Below, piece after piece: positions 48,397 to 61,156 of a stretch of DNA of 64,000 nt. The stretch is taken from positions 2,649,807-2,713,806 of the forward strand of contig NC_133537.1 of NCBI RefSeq assembly GCF_048544455.1, in the 5' to 3' direction. Both the position numbers and the translations under genes were made by a program. The notes under the pieces were generated by a model. The model made no database searches. It was not told the DNA's origin and saw nothing but the letters and a program-made list of their open reading frames with translations. The stretch's first letter is position 1, and each line of letters opens with the position of its first letter. The stretch is from Silene latifolia (taxonomy: Eukaryota; Streptophyta; Magnoliopsida; Caryophyllales; Caryophyllaceae).

Positions 48397-51300
48397 TCAA
48401 CGCTTAACTGCCGGCTTCCTCGTAGGTGGGGCAGAATCCTCGTCGTCGGACTGAATATCGCCATATTGCCACATTCCACTCCGTTTGGTTTTTGCTTCTT
48501 GCTGGTATTCTTCTAGTTCGTCGAAGGCAGCCTTCCGCTCCTTCGTGTCCCACCTTCTTCGCTTTTCTAGTCTAGCAAGACCAGCCTGAAATCATCGAAG
48601 CCCAAAACGCTATTTAGCAAGACAGGGAGAATAGTTCCCACCTTCATATTACATTGTACGTACAATCCGTGTCACCGCTCCACACATAACCTTCTGCGAA
48701 GGGAGGGATTTGAGGAATAGCAAAAACTCTCGTACCTTAATGTAAAACCCTCTTTTATTTTATCGAGATAGCCACATTAGAGAAAGTAATATACTGTAGT
48801 TCTTAACAATTTGTTCCCCCAACTCCCAGTAGCAAGTGATCCTCTCTCGTGCTACGCAAGTCTCATATAAGGTTCGTGAAAATCATAAAACATGAACTTT
48901 GGGAATAACCATTACCTTCAACATGGCAGCACTAACGTTAGAGCTGCTCTCCTCATCAACCAAAGAAACTAAAAGAACTGTCCCAGTTCCCTGACCTTTT
49001 GCTTTCCCGCCTGATGTGTCTCTCTCCTCAATCACGGCGTTAAATGGTTGGGAACTGCTAAGAGTTAGCTCGCTCAAATACTCAGCTGCTTCTTGTCCAT
49101 AATCCTCCTCTAAGCTAGGTACTTTGACGAAAGCAAGGCTGGCGAGTTGAGCTAATCCGGGTACAGAGTGTACAGCAGGAGGTAGAAGCCGTAAGCGATT
49201 GTAGGGAACTATTTCTTGATTACCATAATCAATATAGAAAACTTCAAATTCATCATTTGGTGATTGAGCTATACCACCACGGGGAACATTTACAATCTAC
49301 AATAACAAAATAAAATACTTGAGTTAAAATATCAGAAAAGGGAAGTCACTAATTCACATTTGAGAATTTCATGATCATTATTATGAGACTGGTCAGGATT
49401 TTATTTGAATTGGGTTGGTCTCACTTTATATTAACATGAGACGGTCTCTCTAATTGTATGGAGCATGGCTATGCCAAATTTATATAATACTGTTTCACTT
49501 GCACTTTTGTTATGCTATTATCATGGTACAAGGAGGGTCAGATATCTTACCATAGCTCGGTTCCACGAGTTATCTGCGCTGAACTGAGCAAGAACCAGAT
49601 CACCCTTTTTCGGATTGAAGCTGCCAAGAACAGGCGCTTCCCCAATGTCCAGGGAAGCAAGCTGCTGCTGGATGGAAGCTACCATTTTGTCGCCAACAGA
49701 TTGAACATAAAATTTGCCACCACCAAGAACTTCGGTGACAACAACCTGGCAACGTGAAAAGGAACAGTTCGATTTCAAACAGTAATGCACAAAAGAATAA
49801 AAAGTTCTGAACAATAAAAGCCAAATCAAACACTACCTTGAGGACTTCCTTCTTCCTGGTTTCAGTGGCAGATGATCCATTAACAATTTCCTGCCCTTCG
49901 ACATAGTTTTCCCATATCTAGAACCAGATGAACAGTTAGAAAATGACAAGGAATATATTAATACTCCAATGTCCGTCAATCTCATTTACTTTGTTCCTAG
50001 TTGATTTTGGTGGCCGAAATTTTTCCCAATATAAAATACTAGCTTTTTATATACAAACAAAAGAAAACCTTTGTAATATGAAAAAAAGTCATATTGATAA
50101 ATCAAACCTTACCAATTTTACATGTTATCTTCAATTGTATTTGGAGAAAGTAAAGGTCAAAGTTGACATATGTTGGCCACCAAATCAATCAAATGCATAC
50201 AATAAATTTGGGGATGGAGCAAGTGAGAGCGTAAGACACAATCAAGTATAAAGAGACAGGAACATAATCCTAACCTTCAACTTCTGCCGTTTGGCTGACT
50301 CCTCAGCTTGAGCAAGGAGATGGGAATCTGCTATCCTGTCCGCACCAAATGAGGCTTGAAACTTTGCAAGCCCAGCTTGTAGCAACACTACGCCTATGTT
50401 TGTTCTAGATTCCCAAAGGGATCCCAAGAAAGTTCCATTTCTATCAACAGTTTCCACTTCAATCTGAGAAGAAAATATTCGTACCATCATGCTTGTGAGC
50501 ATGAAAGCAAGTATCATCATGTTCAATAAAGGAAGTGCATTACCTCAACGTCCCTTTGGAGAATTCTTCTCCTCATCAACGCAATTGCCTCTTCAGAGTA
50601 TGGTTCACCCCGTCCAGGACACCTTACGCCAGAAAGAGAAAAGGCAATGCTGCAAGTTTCCTTGGGTATAACCAATTTGAACCGATGGCCACTGAGTACA
50701 TAATCAACAACGGCAGAAAGCCTCCTGCTTCTTTGCAAGAAGGGTAAGAAATCCTTGGTTTTTTTTGCCGATGCCTGAAATATTTGATACTAGACATGAG
50801 AATCTAGTCCAAAGAAGGAAAAATACTCTGTGTTTCATAATGTCTTCATTTGACTTTCTGAAGTCAAAGTTGAAATCACTTGACAGATAATATGTTTTAA
50901 AAAAAGATGTATATGGAGTATACAAAAGTTACTGATACAATATAATAATAGAATACTCGTATTTACATTTTTTTTTTTTTTGTCAAAAATATCTCCCACA
51001 AAATTATATTTTAAACAAAACAGGTTTTAGATAACTGCAAAAATGTATGTATAAAGGGTCTTAAAGTCAAACGAGAAAAACATCGTAAGCTAAGAAAGTA
51101 CTTCTAGGTAAGTATTAAGAGAAAAAGAGGGGCGACAGAAAAGAGGGTGCGAATACAAGTATACAAAAGTGAAGCAAAAGATGGGAGACGAGATACTACT
51201 ACTCACAGTGGTAAGATCTTGGATGTGGTGTGCAGGAGGATCACCAGCGGAATGTTTCCCTTTCCTATTCGCGATAGCTTTTGATTCTGCTGCCAAAAGA

Positions 51301-54300
51301 GCATCATAATAACTGGATCTTTCTTCAAAATCCCGATGTTTAACTGCTTCAGCCAACCCACGGACAACCAACATTTCAGCAACATTGGATCCAGCTGGCT
51401 GTCCACCATTTGCAGAAGGGACAACTCCTTCGCCTTTAGACTGAGGAGCCAGGAACACGGAACCAAAGTCAATCACCCTGGATTCAGCTGGCATAGCCGC
51501 AGGATTAGTACTATCCCCAACAGGAACTTTTCTCGAGTACTCCATGCAAACATTAACCTGAATTCACAATCACTCCAGATATTAGACTTTTCTGCTAATG
51601 ATATTTCAAACACGATAAACAGTCAATACGAATTAAACTAAGACCTAGGTCATAAAAATGTAGAAAACGGTTCTTAAAGAATAAACAAGAAAGATGAAAT
51701 TTGTGTGTGTACAGTAAGTAACAATAGCAATAATATTAATACTAGTAGTAAATAAATAGATAAAAATGTTAGTACAACAGAAAAAAAAGGGAAAATCATT
51801 GGGGTCTGATACTCAGATATTACCACACACAGCACCCTACAAAACTAAATACAAAACTAAACACAAGAAATACCTGGCGACCAATGAGCTTCTGGCGAAG
51901 AAATTCTTTCGCCTCCCGAGCATAATTCTCACGCCCATCACCTGTTCGTGGATTACCCATTTTGGGACACCGAATGCTTGAGAGGTTTACCCTTCTCTCA
52001 GCCAGTGGGCTACCAAATGGCACGGCATCGTCAGCTACGATAATACAGTCTCCACTAACTACCTCCACAACCTGACGTGAAACATCAGACACAAGACGTG
52101 AGCTTGGCTTGAGAATAGCATGAAATAAAATGACAGGAATAAGAAACGTGTATTTACCTTCCCAGTGAAATTCTGGTCATGTATAGGTTTTGAATTTGTA
52201 GCTGGGGGGACGTAGTTTGTCCACATCCTAATTCTGTTTTTCTTTGCCTCTAGCTCTGCTGATTTTATTTCCTTTTTGTCCTTATCATCCAGCAATTTGC
52301 CACTCCATTCTACATACTTAGCTAACCCCTGCATATTAAAAGTCAAACATCACCTCATCGGATAAGATTGCCAACAAAAACAATCAAGAAAGCTTTTCAG
52401 AAACACCTAACAAGATTCACCATCTAACAAGAGTGAATATACACCATTTTTCCTAGTTCATGCAAGCAGTAACATATCACTCTAGTCAATCACGGGCAAT
52501 GAAGCAAACAAGTTCACAGACAAGGCAATTGATGGAAGCAACTAACTTTTTTGAAAAAACATGGCTGTACTATCCACCATTCACAATAACTAAAGTTTAT
52601 GAAATGACAAGTGGGGTGGGGAGACTGGAGAGTGTAAAAGAGCAAGTGGATCATCAGATAGATAGCGCCAATAATTGATATCCTAAACTTGAGATTATTT
52701 TCTCTTTTTTACCATCAAAGTTTACCTAGAGAAGACATTCAGTAGCAGTCAGATTAGTAGCTTCACTTACATTTTTCGCCAATTCCAAGGCCAAGTTCTT
52801 CACTTCACCGGCTTCATCATAATAGATTGAACCAGTCAGGTTATTAAATCTGTCTCCTGTCTCAGGGAGAATACGGACCTGTGGATGCAATATAAATTAA
52901 AAACCTCTCATATTAACAGGTATACTTAGGCATAGAATGGACATTCAGAAATGTAGAACCAACTTACATCTCTATGTAATGTACGCATCTCGGTGAAATG
53001 CTTAGCTTCCCTTCCAAAGGGATCAGGTGCTACCTCAATCATTGTCTGACCAGAAGCAACTTTCTGAGCTGATGTGAGCTCAACGCGAGGCTCAGCTTTA
53101 CTTTCCCCGTTTGGTCTATCTGCGCTCACCTCTGGTTCAGTTATATTCTCAGGGGCTGCTCTTCTTCCCATTGAAGGAGACTAAAGTCAAAAGAGATTAA
53201 CACGTACATCGGAATCAGTATGTAGTGGTACAGGAGACTAAATTCAAGATTAAGCACAAAAATAGAAGTCACCAATTCACCACAAAATCCTACCTGAATT
53301 CCGGCCACAAAAACCTGAACAAACTGAAACTCCGGAAGTAAGTAGACACGAAGAGCACTCCCGTCGCGAACCTGCTCGACAATTGCTTGAATTGACCTCC
53401 CTTTGTTGCTAGTTGCAAAATCAAGAGCATCAAAACCGCTATAACCACCAATGGCAGAGGGGGGCAAATTTCTAATGGAGGCCTCTGGAGCACCAGGTAC
53501 CTATGAAGGGACAAAAAACTTCTACAGTAAGTCGCAAAGAAACAAACCACTGCATTACGTTCCTTAAATAAATCAATCCGGACATAAAACCATCAATTGA
53601 TTTGTGGGTATACTGATTGTTTGCTATCTGCTTAAAGGATGAGAAAACTTATGGCATTGCTAAATAGACAGCCATATAACAACGCAATAGAACTACCTTA
53701 CTCCATTTTCCTAAGCCTTGTTCTTTTGCTTGCTCTTCAAGCCGCAGTAACTCTGCCACATCCTCGTTTGATTCACTTTTCTGCTCCTTGACCTGGTTGT
53801 ATAAAAATGAAATAAGGAAAAGACCTAGTTTTAAAATAATAGTCAGATTTCAGGCATAGAAGAGTTGTATAACAGCATGAAGTAAACCTTTGCCCAGCCA
53901 TTGGCAACCACCAGCTTTGAAACATTCTGTGTGGTACTACCTCCAAGGAGCACGGTAGCAAACTCCCTTGACATTCCAGATTGCGTAGGTGGTGTGGCAT
54001 GAGTTAAGAAAGTTACTTCCTGCAGGCCATGATACAACAAAAGTACGGAATAATATGTAAGATATAAAAGTTCAGAGTTTTAAAATGACAGGTGATGGCA
54101 ACAAGTTACCAAGTCACTATTTCATTCATTTAGTAATGTCAGAAACAATGTTACGCCATATACTAGAAGAGAGGGGGGGCGCGAAGTAAAAAAAAAAAAA
54201 GGCTGCACCTTTCCGATGCATAGTTTCCTCAAAAACTCTCTGCTCTCCCATGCAAAGGGCTCATCAACTCCATCTCTGCGGGCCTATAATAATACATTTT

Positions 54301-54920
54301 GCATCAATTAGGATTTGAATCACGAACCTAGAAGATTTATAGCTTTGCAACCGTCATAAGTTACGCTAGAATTACGTTTAAACATATTAATGACTATCAA
54401 AAAGTTAAATTACAGCGAGATACTAATTAATAAAAACCTATACGCCCACAAGGCACAAGCATATCTTGGATGATACAATTTGACACAAAAATACGAGTTT
54501 ATGAGGTTTCATGGTCAGAATTTACAAATATCCCTTAACACCACATTATCCTAAAGACTATTTTTTTAGGGTGTGTGAAATGAACCACAAGGTCCGCAAC
54601 TCCCACAATGGAGAAAATAACAAAGGAAAGAACGGCTCAAAGTTGTGACCTATTGTATAGACGCCCTCAGTCTCGACAACTGGACCAAAATCTCAAATGG
54701 TTGGGTATGCACACAACTGAATTGAAATTACAATGCAATACCGAAAGCTAAACAAGGAAAAAACACGAACCAGTCTAGGAGCAATGACAGAGGCTAAAGT
54801 AACCATCTTTTCAGGTGGAATTTCGGCCTTAGCCATGCCCATAATGACCAAAGTGTCCCCTGAAGGAACAGCCTTCACTTTCCCTCTCAACCATCTACCT
54901 TGTGTCGCTGCAGCCGCCAT
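48397..54920 (-). CDS. TSN1: Tudor-SN ribonuclease TSN1, 16 coding exons, complete
   Basis: A cytoplasmic stress-granule/P-body RNA-binding protein and scaffold with nuclease-related domains. Exons on minus: 54920-54771, 54283-54209, 54019-53888, 53792-53697, 53500-53294, 53180-52968, 52878-52771, 52328-52158, 52071-51874, 51557-51207, 50774-50544, 50463-50275, 49917-49837, 49745-49551, 49296-48916, 48585-48397. All introns are GT-AG and every one is phase 0; 2967 nt give 988 residues, the family length. Four staphylococcal-nuclease-like domains fill residues ~10-665 (GKVKAVPSGDTLVIMG; GRSIQAIVEQVRDGSALRVY; VVEVVSGDCIIVADD; VVDYVLSGHRFKLVIP). The Tudor domain (~775-840) shows GDLVLAQFS...EFEVFYIDYGNQE with its aromatic cage residues. 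A partial fifth SN domain (LASLAFVKVPSLEEDYGQEA) and a basic tail ending RKPAVKR close the protein. A MITE sits in the intron at 49918-50274. Confidence 0.96.
49964..50219. mobile_element. MITE in a TSN1 intron
   Basis: The left end CTCCAATGTCCGTC and the right end ATTTGGGGATGGAG are inverted, and further in TTGATTTTGGTGGCC on the left matches the inverse of GGCCACCAAATCAA on the right. About 256 bp, non-coding. TA stands before the left end, but not cleanly after the right. Confidence 0.6.
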
Positions 54921-55129
54921 CGATCACTAGAATTTACTCAGATCTATAACACAAATTCCCCCAGAAGAACACTTCGTTAGATTAATAACCACAATTTCAT
55001 TGACAATCACCAAACTAAGATTTTTACCCCCAAAAAAAACTCAAATTATCAAACAAATGAGCATACCATGCATGAAATTAATTGATTATTATAATATTAT
55101 ACATATTGAGATAATACTACTACCTCCCA

Positions 55130-55219
55130 TACCCATTCATTGGAATTGCCCCCACTTTTTAAGATTTGTGAGAAGTATTTTAATCAAATGGGTTAATTCC
55201 TACAAATCGGAGGGAGTAG
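55130..55219. mobile_element. Short decayed Stowaway-like MITE
   Basis: Left end CTACCTCCCATACCC, right end GGAGGGAGTAG, with GGAATT and its complement AATTCC inside the ends. About 90 bp. Confidence 0.45.
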
Positions 55220-55270
55220 TACTAAACATGATTAAAAATTTAAAATTGAAAAAAAGTTGCAACATTACTA

Positions 55271-55478
55271 CTCCCTCCGTCCCGGTCATTTGTTGTCCTT
55301 TGGCTTTGGCACAAAAACAAAGGAAAGAGAAATGGGTCAATTACTAAATGACAAGTGGAACAAATTGAGTGTGAATGATGAAATTGCTCATCAAGTTCAT
55401 TCTTAAAATAAAAAGGACAACAACTCATTGAGACACCCCAATATGGAAAAGGACAACAAATGACCGGGACAGAGGGAG
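55271..55478. mobile_element. Stowaway-like MITE, TA target duplication, in the TSN1 leader intron
   Basis: Left CTCCCTCCGTCCCGGTCATT and right AATGACCGGGACAGAGGGAG are inverted with one mismatch, and the match continues to ~31 bp (TTGTTGTCC). TA flanks both sides. 208 bp, non-coding, so recent. Confidence 0.87.
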
Positions 55479-56144
55479 TATATGAAAACAATGTAATTCA
55501 CCATGCATGAAAGAATAACATTCTTCAATCAAATTCAACGTCTACGACGACCACAACAACAACATCATCAGAGCCTTAAACCAGAAATGTTTTGGGGTCC
55601 GCTAACATGAATCATCATTTAGAACCGTCACTGAATAATAGCACACCGAGATAAAAATCAAATTCAAAGAGTAAGATCCTAAATTACATATATCATCATC
55701 ATCATCATCATAGCTCAAAAATCAGATCCATTAACAGTGAAAACCAAACAAAAATCATGATTGAACAAATTCAAATTGAAATTAATCTCCCTAATCATAC
55801 AATTAGATCAAAATCAAATCAAATCATAACAGATTAAAACAAATCAAACCTTACTGATCGAAGTATATAAATTATGAATGCAACAAATTAAAAAAGTTAC
55901 TGGATTATTAAAAGTGAGATCTGTGAAAAGGGAAGAAGTTTCAATAGAAGGACAATACCTCGAGGAGAACGCCAGAGAGAATTAATTAATTAATTTTATA
56001 GTAACGGAACTTGAAACAGAGGAGAAGTAGAACAAGACTGAGTTGAGGTGTGTTGTTGTGGGGTTTTAAGTTTGACATTTTGGGACCATCAAGATTTTGG
56101 ATTTCTAGTGCTCTTGTCCTAATCCTTAACGACTTTTTTTTTTT

Positions 56145-56688
56145 CGAAAAATTTACGTGATACTCTCGAACTTTGTCATTTTGCACATGTTACCCAACTT
56201 TTTAAGTTTGTGTACATTATAACATTCATATTTGATTTTCATGCACAATACATCATTTTCGTCGCTCTAAAAAAACTAAGTTGCACATAACTCCTAGATC
56301 GGAATCAGAATCGGCCAATTTTTTTCTCGTTAAATGATTATCTCGTCATAATCTACGATTTGAGAAAAAAAAATTGTCGACCAACATATTATAGGGTTTT
56401 TTTTTTTAAGAAAATCTCAAAACAAACATACCTTAGATCTTAAATTTCCGAATGGTCATTTTCGTTTCATCAATTTATAGATCTCGAAGAGTTAATCAAT
56501 TTGAAAAAAAAAATTAGTCAATTCCGATTTCTGGTCTATAATTTATGCTCAATTAAAAATTTTAAAAACGATAAAAATGGCACGTTGTGCTTAAAAATCA
56601 AATTTCAAGGATATCATATGCACAAACTGAAAAAGTTGAGTACCACGTGAAAAATGGCAAAGTTCGAGGGTATCACGTGAATTTTCCG
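56145..56688. mobile_element. Mutator-like non-autonomous element with ~120-bp inverted ends
   Basis: The left end (CGAAAAATTTACGTGATACT) and the inverse of the right end (CGGAAAATTCACGTGATACC) remain aligned for ~120 bp, including CTCGAACTTTG, CAACTTTTT and TTTGATTTT blocks. Long inverted ends and the 9-bp-class duplication suit Mutator-like elements. Both flanks are runs of 11 T (56134-56144 and 56689-56699), so the duplicated target was a poly-T/poly-A tract. 544 bp, no coding. Confidence 0.8.
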
Positions 56689-57345
56689 TTTTTTTTTTTA
56701 ACTAAGTTGATCTTATAGGGTAGAATCAACATATCTCATCTTTTCGAATGAGTGAGGTAAGTTGAAGCCACCGGCTTTCAAACTACCTCGAAAGAGTTGG
56801 ACATGAATGTCTAATAAAAGACATGAAGTCAGCAAACTTGTTGGCTTCACGAAAACAAAGTTTAATTATTACTTCATCGAAGAAATGAAGGTCTAATTTC
56901 ACATCTTTGATAATACTAGAGATTTTCCAAATAATTTGTCAAGTACTACGAAGTGGGTTAATAACACATAAATTATCACCCTCCACAATTAACTTTGAAA
57001 TTCCTAAGTGCTTAGCGGCTAAAATAACTTCTTGTAAAGCGAGAACTTCCGCAACAAGAATATTATTAGATCCGTACTTTTTTGCTCCTAACAAAACGAC
57101 TTTACCATTATGATCTCTTATATAATATCCTAAAGCAGCTTTATTGTCTTCTATTCTCGAACCGTCAAAATTTAGCTTTAGGAAACTGTTTATAGGTTTC
57201 TCTCACCAGGTTTCTTCCTTATTAGAATTGATTTCTAATCCTAAACGACCTGGTATCCGAACGCACGGTCCGGATTCGCTACATTTCTTCAAAAGAAATG
57301 GACTTCAATTCTCCATTAACGGTCCAAATGAAATATTGTGATGAT
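56689..57345 (-). mobile_element. 3' fragment of a LINE with RNase H domain
   Basis: On minus, a translated stretch (57190-56750) reads LNFDGSR, ALGYYIRDHNGKVVLLG, VAEVLALQEVILAAKHLG, LIVEGDNLCVI and FREANKFAD, the RNase H-like (RVT_3) domain found at the C-terminus of plant LINE polymerases. One in-frame TGA lies in the domain (near 56939), and the stretch 5' of LNFDGS is not open, so the copy is dead. About 60 bp after the last stop comes the A-run (T-run on plus at 56689-56699), the likely poly(A) tail. The 5' part of the element is missing. Confidence 0.7.
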
Positions 57346-57830
57346 TCAATGCTTGTAATGGTTTCATAAAATAAAGTTCTAATGGACAGTGAGAGAAAAT
57401 ATATTAAAATATGTGTGTATTAGAGAAAAAATAGAGAGAGAAAAAATAGAGATGATCCAAATTCCCGACTACATGTGTATCCGTATTAAGATAAAAATGA
57501 AGGCGACTGTATTTTATTTTAGTTCATAAAATAGAGGTCTTTGTTAATTTTTGTGTATTTTGTTTTATTTTATCTATTTTATTTATGTGATTAGCCTTAA
57601 ATTTAAGAGAGATATATCCTAAATATTATTACTATAAAAAAAAAAAGGGTTTTTGGATAATTTGAATATTTAATGACATTTCTTTTTAATAATATTATCG
57701 TGAACTTCTAGATGAAGGAATTTAATCCGTAAAAGTTTGATTTAATTTAATTATTATAGGTTTTGAGAAAACTATGGAAATAAAAAGAGTGTCAAATTTG
57801 AGAATGGATGTTGAGTTTGAGCAGTCATTC
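57346..57830. other. AT-rich spacer, no gene seen
   Basis: GAGAGAAAA-type purine-rich stretches near 57390-57445; nothing else recognised. Confidence 0.35.
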
Positions 57831-57940
57831 TGTGTGGCACCCAACTCACCTTTTGACAAATCACTTATTGCAAAATAAAATATTGCAATAATTATATTAA
57901 TTTGTTAATGTGTTAGAAGGTGATTTGAGTGGCACACACA
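57831..57940. mobile_element. Foldback MITE with TGTGTGGCAC ends
   Basis: Left TGTGTGGCACCCAACTCACC and right GGTGATTTGAGTGGCACACA are inverted with a few mismatches over ~28 bp; the centre contains a second small hairpin (ATTGCAA...TTGCAAT). 110 bp. Confidence 0.6.
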
Positions 57941-57984
57941 TTGGGACACTAAATGGAACAGAGGATCCCCACTCGAGTTTGAGT

Positions 57985-58145
57985 TATTCTTGTGTAAAAT
58001 ATTTTTACACTAAATTAATGTAAAACAATCCATTAAAGATAAATATACTGTTTCCAAAACATGGTTAGTTATGGGAGGGTGTTTAGGTAAAATTATGAGT
58101 TGGTTTTACACTAATTTAGTGTACAACCGCCTTACACGAGAATTA
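57985..58145. mobile_element. Foldback MITE with ATTCTTGTGTAA ends
   Basis: Left ATTCTTGTGTAAAATATTTT with TTACACTAAATTAATGTAAA inside; right TTTTACACTAATTTAGTGTA followed by TTACACGAGAAT. The ends are inverted over ~40 bp. Non-coding, 161 bp. It lies 44 bp from the previous MITE. Confidence 0.65.
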
Positions 58146-59051
58146 TTGATAGTGATATCATAATAGTGGCTAGTGACTTATTGAGTGTATATTTAGGAAT
58201 ATTCTTTTCTTTTATTGGAATTTGGATAATTGTTCATATTACCATATATAGTTACGTTGTAGTCTAGACAATCGTATACAAAGTGTTAGATTAGATAATT
58301 GACCAAATAACAGCTAGTTAATTTGTCATCGAAAGTTGTCGAAAATGGTATCTGTTATAAAGATTCTAGACTTTTCGTCGTTGGTATAAGTAATACTCCG
58401 CATACTAAACATAATATTTGTTGATACTTTCACATTTATATGCTCTTATTTATCATCTAGGATCATAATATGATGTCAATTCTAATACAAAATAGACAAA
58501 TTTAAAATCGAGGATATTGACGTAAATTAAATATTTGTAGTGTGAAATATTTTTATACTTTTCTTTATATATAGTTGAGGGATAAGGAAAAGTTTCTAAT
58601 TTTGGCAAGGGTATATTTGCTCAAATGTGATATTACTTGGAATGGAAAGGTGTGATTTTGTGGCTTTGTGCTAGAAAAAGGAGTTGCAAAATCTTTAAAT
58701 ATTCCACTAGCTAAACCAATTAAAGATGAACGAATGAGTTAAAAGTGGGTAATAAAGATTCCATTTAAAGCTCACTGAAGTTACAGTTACAGTGTCAGTT
58801 TTACTTTTTCACTGTATTTAGGGACCATTTCAATATTTCACCCTCTATTTTGCAGGGTACAGTCTATGGAGTTGCATTCTCCCAATGACGTGAGAAAATG
58901 AAAGTTTGTTACCGGAATTGCATGTATTTAAGGATGAATAGATAGATTTGCGTAGGATAACTTTTTCTTGTTTTAGCCTTGTAGTCAACATTATACTTTC
59001 TAGGATGGAGTAGATAGGGTAAATATGTGCAGAAAAGATTTAGCCCTCGCC
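58146..59051. other. AT-rich intergenic DNA
   Basis: No gene, RNA or transposon end recognised. TCAAATTCGAGG-type words are absent; composition is even. Confidence 0.35.
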
Positions 59052-60106
59052 CAGAGGCGATTCTAGGATTTGATGTAAGGGGGTGTGTAAAATTTTCTAA
59101 CAATGAAAATATCGAGTTTTACGAATAAAATTTAGTTTAGTTAGACAAAAGGGTGGTGCTCATTCATGTACGAGTTTTACTTTTTTCATAGACGTAAATG
59201 ACCATAATACCCTTTTTGTTTTAATGATTTTCGTTTTAATGCCCTTCTTTCGTTCTCTCACTCTCTCTCTCTATCTCTTTCCTTTACTCTTTTCTCACTT
59301 TAACTATCACCATCCAACCACCACTACCCGTCTACCCGTCAGCCACCATTCACCACCCTCACCGCTGCCTCCCTTGTGCCATCGGCCGTCTTGACAACCT
59401 CCTTGGACAATTAAAAAAAATACAAAACATTTAACAAAAAAAAAATTGAAAATGAAAAACGGAAAAATCAAACTAGCAGAAGGAGTATAACGTAGTAACA
59501 TTGTCTTCAATTTGTTCATGTACTGCCGATAATGATTTTTAAATGTTTCACCGAGACTCAGACATTGGGCAATAACATTATAAGTATATTGTATACTCTT
59601 TCATGGTCGTCCCTCACCCTAATGTTAGAACGTTTAAACAAACCCTAAATTAATTAGTGTAAATCAATTCTTCAATTTGATACTTCTACAATATAATTGA
59701 TAAAATTAAGAATTAGAATTATTACCCGATCGATACAAGAATTATCGTCCATAATTGTAATTTGACGAATTTGACTAATTTTGTGGATTTGATTAATTTT
59801 GTGAGGAGAGAATTAGAGAGTTTTTTTTTTTTTTTTTCTAGGCAAAGGGCATGCAATGAAAAAAATTCCATGAAAGAGTAAAACTCGTCCATGAATGAGC
59901 AACTACGAGACAAAATGTATGGTGATATGGTATTGGATAAAAAATGTTCAATACAAGAATTGAACTCATGACCTCTAACTAAAAAATAATCTTAACAACC
60001 ACTAGACTAACATAATTTATGTACTCCTATACTAAGCAAAATTGTAATTATTTCCTGGAGAAGGGGTGCAGATGAACCCTCTGCACCCCCATGAAAAACG
60101 CCCCTG
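59052..60106. mobile_element. hAT-like non-autonomous element with 8-bp target duplication
   Basis: The element begins CAGAGGCG and ends CGCCCCTG, which are inverted with one mismatch. CCCTCGCC flanks it exactly on both sides (59044-59051 and 60107-60114), the 8-bp duplication of hAT elements. The 1055-bp interior codes for nothing and contains a second TIR element (59158-59900). GAACTCATGACCTCTAACTA near 59961 is a word common in plant transposon remnants. Confidence 0.85.
59158..59900. mobile_element. TIR element nested inside the hAT-like element
   Basis: Left GCTCATTCATGTACGAGTTT and right AAACTCGTCCATGAATGAGC are inverted over 24 bp with one mismatch. 743 bp without coding; a CTCTCTCTCTCT tract lies near 59257-59272. 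No target duplication is obvious, so the superfamily is open. Confidence 0.65.
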
Positions 60107-60114
60107 CCCTCGCC

Positions 60115-60904
60115 TCCTGGCGGACAAGTTTTTTGAAATTTTTAGTTAAATTTTCGGAATTTTTTTCAAGAGTACTTTATAGATGAAGGTAAAATTACTT
60201 TGTGACCTCCATCTATTCATTTCAATTGTCGTCCATTAACTAAATATATAAGAACATGCAAACTCAAAACTCCATTACCCATTAAAACTACTCATGCCAC
60301 CGACTAGGACGGATATGGTGCGGTACCCATCTACACCCTAAGTTTGGGTCATATACGGTGGTTGTAGTTTTGTGGAAGGATAGGGAGGGCCCACCATTGA
60401 AAGCCCGAACTGTAGAATTGCACGCTCTATATTCGTTGTACGCTCACGCTGCTCAGTTGGCTTGCCTACACTTTTTGACTACTAGCTTTGTCCTTACTCC
60501 TTAGCTTACGTCTTAGGCGAACGGTTATGCTCGAAAGCATGTTACTGAATTCTTGTTGCGTCATTTCAGCTCAAGTAACAGGCTCAACGGCTTCTGTTGA
60601 GGATATTTATCAAGGGTGTTACGATTTCAATGCCGTGTTTCAGAAATATGATGTAAGCGTAACAAATCTTTATTCTGGAGGTCGTACGCCCATGACGGTG
60701 GTAAGGAAATGATCAATTTTATCGAGACCCCAAAATTAAGACCGACTGAAAGCTTCTGTTGCGCTGAAGGGTTGAGCCAGGGCAGTGAGAAACAGTGTAA
60801 CAGGACAACATAAATCAGAACAAATGCTAACGCAGCAGGCTGACAACTGAAATTACGATTAACTTGGATGAGACGGAAAATCCATGCCATATATCTATAT
60901 ATAT
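60115..60904. other. Intergenic DNA with a short unassigned open frame
   Basis: An open frame of 74 codons at 60488-60712 (plus) has no recognisable domain, and I do not call it a gene. Composition at 60300-60700 is more GC-rich than the surroundings, so it might be an old exon or transposon fragment. Confidence 0.3.
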
Positions 60905-61156
60905 GTCACAATCACAAGTTAATTGTCTCGATTAGTTCACAATATTACAAGCACAAAGCACACACGAGAAAGAACCAGCCACAAGTTTCGTGTTTTTAAA
61001 GATTGGCCAGATTCCGTCTCCACATTAATACAGTCCACTAAATTGAATAACAGACCTACTCAATTACAGTTGCAATACTATCCCAATCATAAAACAACAT
61101 TACAATCCAAGAAAGGGCATATAATGCTCGAAGTTACTAACCCCGTGAACTTTGAA

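Larger units (their letters stand above)
54921..56050 (-). promoter_or_regulatory. TSN1 leader exon, leader intron and promoter region
   Basis: On minus, GTTCTCCTCGAG/GTATTG gives a strong donor at 55958, and AAATTCTAG/TGATCGATG gives an acceptor six bases before the start codon. This indicates a non-coding first exon (about 55959 to ~56045) and a leader intron of ~1.03 kb, common in highly expressed plant housekeeping genes. The intron holds two MITEs (55130-55219, 55271-55478). Confidence 0.6.

Noticed and set aside
49395-49490. GAGACGGTCTCTC palindromic patch as a further MITE in TSN1
   Set aside because: It resembles MITE ends (TGAGACGGTCTC), but I cannot define a second end or a target duplication.
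60488-60712. 74-codon open frame as a gene
   Set aside because: No domain, splice structure or supporting context; length is compatible with chance.
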